The translations under genes were made by a program, and so were the position numbers. Of a stretch of DNA of 46,993 bases, positions 32,401 through 38,977 are shown in pieces. The notes below the pieces were generated by a model, which made no database searches, was not told the DNA's origin, and saw only the letters and a program-made list of their open reading frames with translations. The stretch lies in IMG/VR virus record IMGVR_UViG_3300024264_000057, positions 1 through 46,993 of that record; one strand, given 5' to 3'. Numbering within the stretch: position 1 is the first letter of the stretch; each line of letters starts with the position of its first letter. The stretch is from a virus.

Positions 32401-33261
32401 AATTTCTGCAACAACATCAATAAATTGAGCATCGCTTTGATTTGCTACTCTAATTAATCCACCAGAATTAATATCTTCACTCGAAACATAAAATAACTCA
32501 TCAGGTGCATCTGATCCTAGTTCTAATTCAATAACGCCTTCATCAACTTTTTGGGCTGATATTCCGTCTACTAATAAAAATGCATCATCTAAAGTTCTTT
32601 GAGTTTTAAATGTTAATGGTAATCCAGGAGTGTTAATTTCAAATCTGTATTTTACACCTCTATATAATTTTAGTATAGGATTGTTAGTTAGCCCATCTGG
32701 AGTAAAAACATAAGAATAGTCGCCCAATGCTTCTGCTAACTCAACTGTATATGTACTTGTAATTTCTTTTTGTTCGCCTGGTATAAACACAGATCTTGGA
32801 CCGTTTGGTAACCAGTAATATTCTCTAAAATTACTAAATTTGTCCCAATCAATTTTTGGATCCCAGGAATAAAATTCTTCTTTTGTATTTCTACCATGAT
32901 TAATATTTGATCCGCCTAGGTTAGCAATTTGATTTATGTAATCTCGGTAATCAGCATGATAATCAACGTTTCCGTTTGAGTCTTGTATAATACTAGCAGG
33001 TTCTAATTGGTAGTTAGTTCTGTCTGCTGATATATCACTTAGATAGTTGTCATCTTTAACATAAGACTTTGCAGTTTTTCTACCAACAAATGAACTTATT
33101 TTTTCAGCTACACCAGGTTGTAATACTTGATCTAATGTAGACTTTAAAAACTTTTGGTTTTTATCTGTTCTAAAATACTTTGGTAAGTGTCTAGCACTTT
33201 CTCTTTTATTCGAGTTAGAACCATTTGGCAATGGAAATTCATTTTGGTCATTTTTTGCCAT
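17425..33261 (-). CDS. Giant baseplate-region structural protein, 5278 residues
   Basis: A single uninterrupted frame of 15.8 kb. The N-terminus (RHLPKYFRTD, LDQVLQPG, YREYYWLPNGP) matches large structural proteins I recall from cyanophages. The gene sits between gp6 and the fibres, where T4 has gp7 and gp8 (gp7 about 1030 residues). Visible modules: five short Trp/Tyr-rich units resembling chitin-binding CBM5/12 repeats (near residues 1430, 1690, 2205, 2840, 2910); FG-GAP-like propeller repeats (VVGAPG, FGTSISIS, AIGAPL) between about 2115 and 3215; three paired GGxGY-type beta modules (about 3590, 3960, 4700); a GGVQV...PPGWDTGDW block near 4180; an IPT/TIG-like domain near 5050-5120. It probably scaffolds the baseplate periphery or forms a long fibre. 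The ATG overlaps the gp6 stop (TAATG). No frameshift is seen. Equivalence to gp7 is not shown. Confidence 0.85.
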   Translation of the reverse strand: MAKNDQNEFPLPNGSNSNKRESARHLPKYFRTDKNQKFLKSTLDQVLQPGVAEKISSFVGRKTAKSYVKDDNYLSDISADRTNYQLEPASIIQDSNGNVDYHADYRDYINQIANLGGSNINHGRNTKEEFYSWDPKIDWDKFSNFREYYWLPNGPRSVFIPGEQKEITSTYTVELAEALGDYSYVFTPDGLTNNPILKLYRGVKYRFEINTPGLPLTFKTQRTLDDAFLLVDGISAQKVDEGVIELELGSDAPDELFYVSSEDINSGGLIRVANQSDAQFIDVVAEIIGKKEYQTRDNWSLTNGLKVRFRGDVQPELYRDKEWYVEGVGEEIELVSATDVEVSFPVGVDVDVPFDNDEGFDQFPFSQATGYPRDKDYITINRASPDGNFWSRYNRWFHKDVIELVDTITNNSVTVDETARASRPIIEFESGLRLYNFGSFSKGTIDLIDTFTTDAFSTIEGSLGYNIDDIQLSTGMRVIFLADTDPLVTGKVFEVKFIKFKGSGTDGQITLVPTTDSEPSSGENVLVTRGTENGGKIWYYDGNKWSIAQEKTSVNTPPIFDVFDENDISYSNINVYPASSFRGSKIFGYKVGTGANDTALGFPLSYKSIENVGDIVFDFNFNTDTFQYQTNDTLNVVDVKQGFLRKYKGKNFTIANVYTKANTLSEQKVILQYVNDNTRITYPINCYDRSSELTDLSITVLCNNIIKYENIDYEFENSVDKIKSIKFKYDLDKDASIIIKCSSSAVKNNNGYYEIANNLEKNPLNEDLTSFTLGEVNDHVFSITENVPNFNGIFPGPSNLRDLDGLSKYGRKFIKHSSPLNLSMYSLIDKPSNIINAVRYSKKEYSKFKRLFIETAESIGYSGNVKGHVDKIITELVKSKTNVMPFYFSDMIPFGTAITTKIIVEDIATQFYALNTDFTLETLSTRAVTVYLNSEQLIHNKDYTFNTEGFLVITATKSVGDIIEINEYDTTNGSFIPPTPSKLGLYPVFEPYLYQDTSFSSNPTVIKGHDGSIVKAFGDYRDALILELEKRIFNNIKINYDPTLFNVHSYVPGLNRNTAFTRKEINAPLTTDFLQWMTLVDKDYTVNSYFDTDNPFTFNYSLLMDKNGDKLPGWWRAIYRYYFDTDSPHLTPWEMLGFSIKPSWWEDQYGPAPYTKNNSLLWEDLERGIIRDPSGSFKINKLYRRPGLKTFIPVNASGELLGPSNCNIPKRFDTQSLNRGFVFGDGSPVEDAWINSSEYPFAILTSWLINSTPSALATGFDRSRQVRNSIGHIIYKDTKNHIKLEDLCFPTGINESAQKLTSGFVNYIQDYMSYNLADKFVEYQNNIKSIKNRLTFKLGGFTDKSKFKLILDSRTPTNEGNVFIPEENYQVFLNTSTPIKTINYSGVIVEKVQGGFSIRGYDKELPYFKYYQSLTSSKDIEVNVGGVSDSYIEWNENRTYAKDTIIENNGSYYRTNVTFTSGNVFDPSQPTELTKLAKLPVTGGRNATFKSRFNKDDVLTLSYGTILTSIQDVIDFLLGYEHWLVEQGFRFQYFDGTENIISDWKNASREFLFWTSHSWGEGALISLSPAADQVWFNTEYAKVDSVTDNFFGYGLLKSDGKPLESKFLKIDRIDRNNFKITPTITADGVYSIKIPLTQTEHVVMIDNSSVFGDVVYQPATGYRQDRIKAFGYRTTDWNGSLDIPGFIYSEVIIKDWQQWTDYAVGDMVKYKEFNYTADAVITGSETFDYNQWVRLNETPQSKLIPNFEYKTNQFADFYDLDTDNFDVVQQQQAQHLIGYQKRKYLENIINDEVSQYKFYQGMIQEKGTRNSLDKLFDVLSANDRESLDFYEEWAIKQGQYGASEGFDEVEFKLDEKKFRLNPQPIQLTNSDDVDGLVYNIKDFEVYKKPLTYNNNFLPQKTDLKSFTRSPGFVNLSDIDVVLADYNGIANLDIESLSNKDYLWVGSKENKWNVLQYVSLDTTITSIETLQQKITDTTAPYELEITLDNSPAGIKAGDILGIFNVQINDDAQDGSTETETTNTRLSQLKGFYRVTKKVLNKIYFESNVQIEKIPSCEGLVTTFKSVKVSDYVEANKIAQQGIDEGSLIWIENTENDWKVLKNTQGFNLLQQIPAEETGENNYGGSITVDNRNSIMSVSSPIASNNGKLFIYSRGGNSQNYQFTQIVEPATSASVGSGQLFGTGQAISADGKYLVVGAPGASNVKSRYKGEFVSTQDYDNKDIVQYDGLLWEVVVDIQGAQAQQQFGSFGAIAEVLQNNNIFANEAFFKNMLTGNYPFTESEEDTHPQHVLVRAPADQYSGTTAGDVVYMEWNEFTSANQDIPTTTARLPFNNEFPAITQEFLESGLTIQKKVDVILEIPVLSILPQIGDQVEATGVFGYVNYVYVSNNRAVIYIERTNGAWPLIGQLFKESGEVVGAFQRAAPTDSIDVNAELGGYWFFDTGADIELSANNVDEARGLVVYNVIPTGEVDTDAFGANIWKYNNTQSGIYGSNADNSYIRTLTYQGTPGPADNLDIIPSDLFIVRAPKALTDNIVVGDEIGLEILRFPSDADGSFIDITPTGLTYTQTNKKHTLYDLWEGYIDFDLDETNSVTGAPFEPKVGQFVRERTPNPGATAKVVYYQKFNNSKARVYVTNVLGDWGALGTGRTIEYIGIPTDPDPAYNQDQVLGDINAVSLGDLVADNLGIGKLCVFQLDAEIETVPAESTIIGAEYIIYKDTLISGQPLLANPPSSINLDYTQVFKIPVNPDAPGNNLNNFGYFSVFQKENVSSFNPIDTFILPDVTENLRIGSKIKIAKRNDLYKVLIGAQGNGTLSNPGKIFFINKGTDAEGIVYDWETSKDKRYKGVFSTSTNYIINDYVYYSGYFYKALTNIAGDGTTFTATEWQLVNNDQIRSIDYLGYIPNDTGTIPEDLDYKGFFTPLSTYTIDEIVQYFNGNFYKAKRNIPLGYNEFVDVNGTIEVPAEDWELISFVPGGDTELKLDQTGLIEFGRDFDISDNGEVLVVSAKFDNDITKVVVYRNINDNYQKSQELIHPSVDETDSQFGTSISISQDGKMIAIGAPLADDSTSTNVGKVFVYTQKGNTFVLTQTLSSVNEVDGELFGKKIEFDGNSLFVSAFNASSDDITTFDSNATVFDNEFTTYKNEIASNGVVYAYERIDESLIFGQSIDYHTYAGRDSIAEVDFFGRNILAKNNHLYVSVPQYQNANGKKGLILDYRRPDNERIWTQHRVHNPPADIDKIKKVMLYDLNKNEVITNLDYIDPIQGKIAGPADEEIRYKTPNDPAVYTNNNNLIDNITIDSNRSWGPEQTGRVWWNLTNAKFYNVYQSNLIYKSNNFNTLFKGSSIDVYEWVESTLTPEGWNNDPDTTGTAIYDSQVYSTRRVYDNIAKRFTNYYYFWVKDKTTIPNIPGRSLSIDAVAKLIADPSGQKYKFISFSDTNSFVLHNVGSLIEDTNTVLNIQYWTSGDKYSNIHNQYQIVTEGLSTSIPNEQIVNKLIDSLVGYDVNSRPVPNPNLSPKEKYGILNRPRQGWFINRVEVLKQVIERVNVTLLQNLITDEKDISALQLNDLKPTSNTNKFDTTVDNYIDLNFVSTVRAKSAVLTPIIENGKLVRVDIVDGGRSYKTAPTYKIDGQGTGADVEFTLDVLGQITQVTVISQGYNYDDNTSIEVRPFAVLVNADETVNNKWAIYHFINNSWVRVASQAYDVTAYWDYVDWYATDYNKFTEIDHVLDYTYNLQGLDDRFGDIVKILNVGGTGWLLLEKIDNQDTTDYTVNYKTIGKENGTVQLSSSLYSFADNLVGFDNQTFDTQFFDKQPIAELRILLNALKDDIFITNLANEFNNIFFLCLRYVFSEQGYVDWAFKTSFVKAQHNVGELQQKTTFKNDNLTSYEAYIQEVKPYKSKIREYISNYSKLETASNVVTDFDSPPRYDSSKGTITTADIKVLNGVLFGTGNALDIDSNWLNNLSYEVTKIEVSDAGEGYISRPEIVIEGNATALASLGPTGNISSITVIEPGSGYIELPTITINGTLKDGGRDAVLTAVLGNSPVRNMHTIIKFDRLSGTFFITQMNETESFTASGGISRFDLKWPMDLRTNTIDISVNGELILSSDYTFSNVKDTTSTVDKYFARIEFINPPAAEAVVQINYRKSIDLLDAQDRINLFYNPTTGQLGKDLSQLMDGVDYGGVQVKSFEFGAPPGWDTGDWYTDNWDIFDETFDDETFETDGSTVTFDLVKPLAKDVKYNVYINGQRVDDDTWDGTSTVEGNTYAFMAPIVGDGLTNTFTFENEIRYRQVVEELDSSGLNNPPANVITLRRATSDGSRVIDESAYDTAITGGDLAYSTATGIKAEDINVDGDGFVTATTSKGPEETVPGQVMDTLDLQVYERPTSGTGVIEVDSFQGNGTTTTYTLTQRPYSVESVIVKIDYIIVDSSKYTINFKTNEVLLYEAPAIGAKISIISISLGGTNLLDYGNFTTDASTTDYETAIPYSENNSAYVTVNGSVLPFTLENVSGVTHIKFAETPPENRLVQYGIFNSTIETFSQISIDKIIADGSSTAYELSRAPFEQQPTSYHTIITATTTEGAVVTENVLTAGYSEAFTVETDVLEYKMKVWQIPVGSVEGSELKVFLNDRELTFLQEWTYEGAGSFNRNISADAQPGSTIILQRGVAAPGDELKVFVLSSGEYRFGYFDSANDFIDTSGKQIPAVLTPVIESGQITSVTVVSGGRGYNTDSGISASSDAGVGAQFTIDVNEVGSIINVTVVDAGTNYDADTTLNVEIVPIPAVIYFDKTYPVDTVIKVYQFSNHNGLGIEREKYEVVQQTEMTVGTKGYYDYRNLTNNFIDLRSAAISVNFVWISVNGKLLTPTADYILRENKKRIQFITPLNDYDTVDVIQFAAPPVSNRFGWRQFKDMLNRTTYLRLSSEDEHTLSAPLRWYDRSIQVGEGYERLPQPTSTVPGVLFIEGERIEFFRRDGNVLKQLRRGTMGTGVKDEYTAETIFYHQGADSILPYKDEEERFKVISGVYTDTSKIYPNSSVDITATSIVYSFNNNTVFPVRVPGTYDQIATVTGTGFRPGVKVLMQNEAGDIRELEKISSTTTEIQFYTETMSVGAYDLVILNPKETAPALRAEEYLVLPKYLPYVQILVPYNPEAFTDVVKNPTETGEWYKAPFDEGGIPEEYWQALNIEVFANGKRLRKTPTKVYDVTKGPDSPNADIDIEADYAVNKNEGAYVRLTTPPEANTTLIIIRKLGTEWRELDEDTSSTFKPLGESNTEIATFLRGKTINLPR

Positions 33262-36200
33262 TAGTAAGTTGTCCCTGTGTTAGTATTATTAACTACATTG
33301 TTAGTAGATGTAACTCTTGCCGAAGCATCATCTAATGCTGAACTTTGTATTCCGGCATTTACTGAAACAGTTTGTGTAGTTATTGTATTTTGTGCTTTAA
33401 GTCTCGAAGCTGTTACTGCGTCTATAACTTCGATACTAGTAACATCGGCACCACTAATGAAAATTTCATCAGCTTCTGCTTTAATTTCGTATAAGCTACC
33501 AAAACTTTGATCTTCTTGTTTTGGTACGATAATAAATGTAGATACATCTGGAGCAAGTTGATACATAACATAGTTCGCAAGTTCTGAGAAATAAAACTGT
33601 TCTCCAAAGTCCCAATTGTCTAAAGCAAAAAATTGATTAATTGCTGTTATGATACGTGTTTTAATTTCGTTATCATTTAATACTTTGTCTTTGTTTTTTA
33701 CAACTTTAAATGTAGCTTGCAAATCTTCTGTTGCCTTATTGCCAAATAATACTTTGTACTTAACTGGATGATAAATTATTTCATCAGTAAGTGATTTAAT
33801 TTTATTTAACTGACTAGCATAAGATATAAACAGCTCGTCACTGCTTGGCGGTAGTGGCTGTTTAATTGAATTTTCTAATAACCACATACGATAATTTGCA
33901 TCATACGTCCTGTCAAGAATATACATATCAATAATATTGCTTGCACTAGGATCAATACGTGTTTCTGCACTTGCTGCATGGTAATATCTAAACTTCAAAT
34001 CATTACGACCAAGACGTGCTTTATAATCTGCACTAATAGTTAACTTTAATGCCGTTTGACTTAGTACTTCAAATACATCAGAATCAATGTAATAAAATAC
34101 CTGTCCATCTTTATATTCGCTAAATGGTCTTAATTCAGATTTTGTAGCTAATATAATAACTGCATCATCAGCATTGTTTAAGTAATTAAAATCTTCAACT
34201 CCGTCAACCGAAGTTATTTTTTGAAATATAACATACTTAGATTTTACATTAACTGTCGGAGAAACAATTTCTTCAAATAAATCTGCATCATCAACAATAC
34301 CGTCTTCGTCTGCATCGAAGTAACTGATTTCTAATTTTTTACTGTCAACATAACCTTCTAAATCTCTATATGCATCAACAATTTCCCAATCAAAGTCTCT
34401 TGTAAATGCATTAACATCATCTGGTTTATAATTTATATTTAAAACTGTAATTGCGTCTTTAATAATCTTACCGGTTTTGCTATCGTAAATTTTTTCTTTA
34501 GGATCGTAATAAAACTTAATCTCTTTATCACTTTCAAATACATAACGCATGCCGCGATATGTAATTGTATAACGTTCACCATCATTTTCAAATAATAGTG
34601 TCCAACTAGCATCCAATTGTTGATTAGTAGTATCTCCTGATTTTCCAGATGAAAATTCAGTGCCTATCGATAAGTTATTTTCAGTAACTAGTCTCCATTC
34701 GCCGCTTGTTTGATCAAAGCGTAGTCCGAATGTTTTATATACAAATATTTGATCGATTACCTGTTGTTTAACACTGTCAATTAAATTATTTGCTAATGCA
34801 GGTTTAATTTCACCTAAAAGAGCACCAGTAGGAATTTCGTCATTTAAGTATACAGCTCCGGTTCCGTCTGGTCTTTCTTCAATGCCTGTGCCATTGACTG
34901 AAATTACTTTTACCCACTTATAATCTAAGTCACCAATTTTAGATGACGGTCCGTCAACTATGTTTAATTTTTTATCAAAATGTTTTCCTGTTGGAGCAAT
35001 AAATTTAATTAAAGTTCCTGGTTTTAACAAGGACATAATTGTTGACGTAAATGAACCTAATTTAATAGCAATACCGTCTGCACTTTTAAATAACCCTGTT
35101 ACTAAATTAGTTTCAACGGTTGTTCGACTCCAGTTAATGCCCAAGTCGTCTGTTAGTATTTTAGGAAATTGGTCAAAGTAAAAATTTCGAAGTTTCTTAT
35201 CCGATAATAACGGAACAATGGTATTTTCAGTAGCACCTTCTACATCAGTCTTTGTTGTAAAAGTAAAGCCTTCTAACTTATTTTGATACTCTTTATACAA
35301 TACGCCATCGTTTCCGTAAAGTGTAGTTTGAGAATATTTTCCAGTTGCATCAATTAAATCAAAATATCTACTAATGCCACTTGCTGTTCTATTAACACTT
35401 TTTACTTTTACAATTTTTTGATTAATACCAAGTGGCGCAACTTGATAGTCTTCGCCAGTTACCATTCTATTTTGTGTATAATATGTTGACGGTGCATTAA
35501 ATCTAATAGTATCAGTACTTTCGCTTGTTGCGCCGTTATCAACTGTGTAATACAAACTATACAATAATGTTAATTCTTCTGTTTTTCCTGATTTAGAAAT
35601 ATAAGGAATGCTAACTAAAATATTACTAAAGTCTTTAGGCGTAAGAACAATACGTTCGTTTTGACTAGATCTAAAGTATACTCTAAATGTACCTTGTGGC
35701 AAATTGCCAAAGACACCATCACTAAACACTAAAGTTACTCTATCGTCAACTCTTGTTAACGCACTATAAATATTTCTTTCTGATTTAGACAAGCTATTGT
35801 AAACAACATTATTACCTTGTAATGCATCAACCTTGGACCAAAGTTCTTGTTCATTTCCTTCAGAATCTAACTTATATAACCAAACATCAGTATCATTAAT
35901 GTCTGGTGCTTCGACTGCAATTGATTGATTAGAACTAGGATTGTTTATTGTAAATACACCCTGGTCTAAAGACCCTTGGCGGAAGTGACTAAAGAAGCCT
36001 GTTGAATTACTAGCAACACCTTTTCCGTCGTCTTTATAAATTAATGCAAACTTATTTCCCGGAAACGGTGCTTCTTCTTCAATAGATGTACTTGTAACAT
36101 CAGTTGACACTATTTCAAACGATAAGTTTCTTCCGTCAATAATTTTATTATATTGGTAAGTTGCAATGTCTGAATTAATAGAATTAAATCGATATTGCTC

Positions 36201-36752
36201 TGTTGATATTCCTGATATCAACTCTTTTTTGTTTGGTTTTCCGAACTCTGAATTTGACGGTAATCCTGTATTCATTACTTTAATGAATTGTTCGTACCAA
36301 TCAGGATTTGAAACATCGTTCCATACAATAGTTTGTTCTTGTAAATTATTGCCGTTACTGTCAATTACTTGTTCAGTAGTCTTGATACTATCTAATTTTA
36401 CAAGTCCGTTAGTAGCTTGGTTACGCTTAGGATTGTATGAAAGCAAACGTGCTAAACGCAGTACTGATTCTCTACGCTCTGCAAGTTCCATATAATTTTC
36501 ACGAGCATTTAAGTCAATACGGAAAGCAATATTTTGTCCTAAGTATGCAATAAGATCTATTAGTGCAAGGTATTCTGAACTATCTACATAGTCGTTATAA
36601 TCTTCAGGATAATTATCCCGCAAGTATTGAATCATAGTTCTACGCAAGTTATCAAAATCATAACTTTGAAAGTCTGCGTTACGGAATGACTGGTAGACTC
36701 GCTTCCAATCTTCCGATAATAACAATCTATTTTGTCTGTCAGTTGAGGACAT
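33261..36752 (-). CDS. 6: Baseplate wedge protein gp6-like
   Basis: A 1163-residue gp6-type wedge protein, longer than T4 gp6 (about 660). The N-terminal region (LLLSEDWKRVYQSFRNADFQ, then YLALIDLIAYLGQN, RIDLNARENYMELAERR) is the conserved wedge start of marine T4-like phages. Residues about 330-470 carry a baseplate-J-like core: FSDGVFGNLPQG, RFNAPSTYYTQNRMVTGEDY. The C-terminal part has repeated structural segments and a low-complexity Ser/Thr/Asn tail. gp6 dimers with gp7 and gp53 normally form the wedge ring of contractile baseplates. It lies after gp25, as expected, and its stop overlaps the start of the giant gene. A possible late box GCTAAATA is at 36777-36784. Confidence 0.9.
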   Translation of the reverse strand: MSSTDRQNRLLLSEDWKRVYQSFRNADFQSYDFDNLRRTMIQYLRDNYPEDYNDYVDSSEYLALIDLIAYLGQNIAFRIDLNARENYMELAERRESVLRLARLLSYNPKRNQATNGLVKLDSIKTTEQVIDSNGNNLQEQTIVWNDVSNPDWYEQFIKVMNTGLPSNSEFGKPNKKELISGISTEQYRFNSINSDIATYQYNKIIDGRNLSFEIVSTDVTSTSIEEEAPFPGNKFALIYKDDGKGVASNSTGFFSHFRQGSLDQGVFTINNPSSNQSIAVEAPDINDTDVWLYKLDSEGNEQELWSKVDALQGNNVVYNSLSKSERNIYSALTRVDDRVTLVFSDGVFGNLPQGTFRVYFRSSQNERIVLTPKDFSNILVSIPYISKSGKTEELTLLYSLYYTVDNGATSESTDTIRFNAPSTYYTQNRMVTGEDYQVAPLGINQKIVKVKSVNRTASGISRYFDLIDATGKYSQTTLYGNDGVLYKEYQNKLEGFTFTTKTDVEGATENTIVPLLSDKKLRNFYFDQFPKILTDDLGINWSRTTVETNLVTGLFKSADGIAIKLGSFTSTIMSLLKPGTLIKFIAPTGKHFDKKLNIVDGPSSKIGDLDYKWVKVISVNGTGIEERPDGTGAVYLNDEIPTGALLGEIKPALANNLIDSVKQQVIDQIFVYKTFGLRFDQTSGEWRLVTENNLSIGTEFSSGKSGDTTNQQLDASWTLLFENDGERYTITYRGMRYVFESDKEIKFYYDPKEKIYDSKTGKIIKDAITVLNINYKPDDVNAFTRDFDWEIVDAYRDLEGYVDSKKLEISYFDADEDGIVDDADLFEEIVSPTVNVKSKYVIFQKITSVDGVEDFNYLNNADDAVIILATKSELRPFSEYKDGQVFYYIDSDVFEVLSQTALKLTISADYKARLGRNDLKFRYYHAASAETRIDPSASNIIDMYILDRTYDANYRMWLLENSIKQPLPPSSDELFISYASQLNKIKSLTDEIIYHPVKYKVLFGNKATEDLQATFKVVKNKDKVLNDNEIKTRIITAINQFFALDNWDFGEQFYFSELANYVMYQLAPDVSTFIIVPKQEDQSFGSLYEIKAEADEIFISGADVTSIEVIDAVTASRLKAQNTITTQTVSVNAGIQSSALDDASARVTSTNNVVNNTNTGTTY

Positions 36753-36776
36753 CTTTATTCCCTTATATCTTTGTAA

Positions 36777-36784
36777 TATTTAGC
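36777..36784 (-). promoter_or_regulatory. Candidate late promoter box GCTAAATA
   Basis: The minus strand reads GCTAAATA 24 nt before the gp6 start, in the 56-base gap after gp25. It differs from TATAAATA at two bases but lies at the same distance as the other boxes and resembles the ACTAAATA before the first late gene. No other feature is seen in this gap. Confidence 0.35.
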
Positions 36785-36808
36785 AGTATTAAATAACCGC
36801 GTATATAA

Positions 36809-37261
36809 TTATCCTGTAAAAAATCCAGCGTTTTCATCAAATTGAAACTGTATTTTTTCAACAATAGAATACGGTTTGTACACTAATTCACATGCTACTT
36901 GAATACCATGCTCGTATGTGTCAACAGTAATTTGATTAACTGAAACTCGAGGATCATAATTTATAATATCCGAAACATCTTTAATAATAAGATTGCGAGT
37001 TTGATCAGTCAACGGTTCAAATAATACGTCCCATATTATAGTTCCAAATGATGGGTCGCTTAATTTTTCACCTTTTCGAATATGAAAATGATTTATAATA
37101 TCTTGTTTAATCAATGCAATGTCGTATAGCTTATTACTCGATTGAGAACCATCTGCTGTACTAAATCCTTTATATGTTGGACTTTTTACGTAGATGTTAT
37201 CTTTTTTCGATCCTACTGCTACTTTAGTTTGTTGATATAACGATTTTTCTAATGTACTCAT
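36809..37261 (-). CDS. 25: Baseplate wedge protein gp25-like
   Basis: A 150-residue member of the gp25/GPW-like baseplate family (T4 gp25 is about 132). The typical core is visible: DIALIKQDIINHFHIRKGEKLSDPSFG, then IIWDVLFEPLTDQTRNLI and IINYDPRVSVNQI. The family forms the central contact between wedge and sheath in contractile tails and initiates sheath polymerisation. The extra N-terminal 30 residues (STxDGSQSSN) are a short extension. The start ATG follows the gp5-like stop by a few bases (TAAGTTATG). Position and sequence together make the call firm. Confidence 0.93.
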   Translation of the reverse strand: MSTLEKSLYQQTKVAVGSKKDNIYVKSPTYKGFSTADGSQSSNKLYDIALIKQDIINHFHIRKGEKLSDPSFGTIIWDVLFEPLTDQTRNLIIKDVSDIINYDPRVSVNQITVDTYEHGIQVACELVYKPYSIVEKIQFQFDENAGFFTG

Positions 37262-37264
37262 AAC

Positions 37265-38977
37265 TTACGCCTTTTTAAATGTATCATCGATCGGAGGGAA
37301 TTGAAATTCTGCTTCATCCTCCTCAGGACGCTCTGATTCTTCTGCTAGTGTTTCGTCTGGTATGAACGATTTAGGATCTAAATTTTCATGTTCTTTCCAA
37401 GGTTCGTGTAACGGAATACGCTTTGGATACAATGCCTTATCTCCGTCTTCAATTTCTTTAGCTTCTTTTGCAGTTGCCGCCTGGCCTGGAGAGCCGCCGC
37501 TATAGCCGAAAGAAAAATCACTTAGTATTTGATTATCGGTTCCTGGTTTATCTTGCCAAGCTAATCCAGCTACTGTATTGTTTATAATTCCTGCTTTTAA
37601 TTTTTTAATTTTAGCTTCGCCGTTAATTTCAACATTAACATCTAGATATAAATTATTTGATCCAATTGTATGATCGACCATTGCTCTTTCTTTAATAGCA
37701 TTTGCTTGTATTACAGAATTTAAATCTACTTTTGTTTCCATGTTAGAGTCTACAGAAATATAATAATTGTCTTTTACAACTAAATTATGATCACCTTTTA
37801 CATAAACGTTAGATTCTCCGTCAACTCTAAGATTAAAATCTTCTTCTACAAATTGATTAAAGTTTTTTGCCTGCATACTTGTATTTTCAATCGAGTGTAT
37901 TGCTGTATTTTTATCAGAAATAATGTTAATGTTTTCTACAGCACTCATATTAATATTACGGCCAGCATTAAAATTTAAATCATTATCACTATTAACACTT
38001 ATGCTATCTTCTGAGTAAATGTCAATTTTGCCGTTGGATGTCATTTCGATCCAACTCTTTCCGCTACCGTGTGCAATATAAATTAAATCTTCACTACAAT
38101 TCATCATTATTTGATGCCCTGTACGTGTTTGAAGTTTTATCATTTCGTTTGCAGGAATATCTTTTTTCCCAGATTTATCACCTTTTTCAAAATTAGCATA
38201 TTCTAGCTTGTCACCGTCGTCGCCGCCTGCAGCAGCTTTTCGCTGTAATGTTAAATCGCCGTCATCCATAATAAAAGAATGACCGCCTAATCTACTAAAG
38301 GGACGTTGAATTGAACTTCCTGGTGTTGGACCGTATGCATGTTTTGGACCATTTAAGTCTAGAGGTCCAGGAGTGGATATACCAAATACTGTACTAGGCG
38401 ACTCTCGTCTAGCACTAGATGTATTTGTACCACGAACGTGATCTGAAGCTAGTCCTGCTTCGTCAAGTCGTTTAAATCTTTCTGGAGGCACTGGCTTTAA
38501 AGCCTGTGTAGCATCTTTTCCTCTTAGTTCTGTAGTTCTTTTATTGTATTCTGCTACAGGCAATGCTTTAGAAGGATCAGTATCATTGTATGTAGTACCA
38601 GCATTTCCTGGAACTGAAAAATTCATGCCAACATCAGCTACACATCCTACCCAAAATGCTTGAGAAAAGTCGCCTTCAGGCATTAGAACAATTACTTGTG
38701 TTCCAATGTCTGGCGGAACTGCCCAAAAGCCGTAACTTTTTTGTGTACTTGCATAGTCTGATCCATACCCTAATCCTGCATACGGAGTTTGTCCTGCAAA
38801 AGGACTTGCATACTTACAATTAACTGTTTCGCCTTGCAAACTACCTGTTCTAGTCCTTCTTAAAATTTCAACTTGTAAGCCGCCCATAAAAGTAGTATCA
38901 AGATGGTTAACAACTTTACCAAGGTAAACTCCTACAGTATTGCTAGTTCTATCATTAGTTCTTCTATCTTGTGCCAT
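37265..38977 (-). CDS. 5: Baseplate hub/spike protein gp5-like, without lysozyme domain
   Basis: A 570-residue spike protein. Residues about 10-130 form the OB-fold domain of the gp5/VgrG family (VYLGKVVNHLDTTFMG; GFWAVPPDIGTQVIVLMPEGD; AFWVGCV). A charged linker follows. A repetitive C-terminal segment about 290-440, with octad-like repeats such as DLNFNAGRNINMSAVENINI and NLRVDGESNVYVKGDHNLVV, should form the beta-helical needle. Between OB fold and needle I see no T4-lysozyme-like domain (no ExxxDxxT pattern), unlike T4 gp5, which carries a lysozyme there. The C-terminal 90 residues are acidic and Pro-rich. It is coupled to the hub gene upstream by TAATG. Confidence 0.88.
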   Translation of the reverse strand: MAQDRRTNDRTSNTVGVYLGKVVNHLDTTFMGGLQVEILRRTRTGSLQGETVNCKYASPFAGQTPYAGLGYGSDYASTQKSYGFWAVPPDIGTQVIVLMPEGDFSQAFWVGCVADVGMNFSVPGNAGTTYNDTDPSKALPVAEYNKRTTELRGKDATQALKPVPPERFKRLDEAGLASDHVRGTNTSSARRESPSTVFGISTPGPLDLNGPKHAYGPTPGSSIQRPFSRLGGHSFIMDDGDLTLQRKAAAGGDDGDKLEYANFEKGDKSGKKDIPANEMIKLQTRTGHQIMMNCSEDLIYIAHGSGKSWIEMTSNGKIDIYSEDSISVNSDNDLNFNAGRNINMSAVENINIISDKNTAIHSIENTSMQAKNFNQFVEEDFNLRVDGESNVYVKGDHNLVVKDNYYISVDSNMETKVDLNSVIQANAIKERAMVDHTIGSNNLYLDVNVEINGEAKIKKLKAGIINNTVAGLAWQDKPGTDNQILSDFSFGYSGGSPGQAATAKEAKEIEDGDKALYPKRIPLHEPWKEHENLDPKSFIPDETLAEESERPEEDEAEFQFPPIDDTFKKA

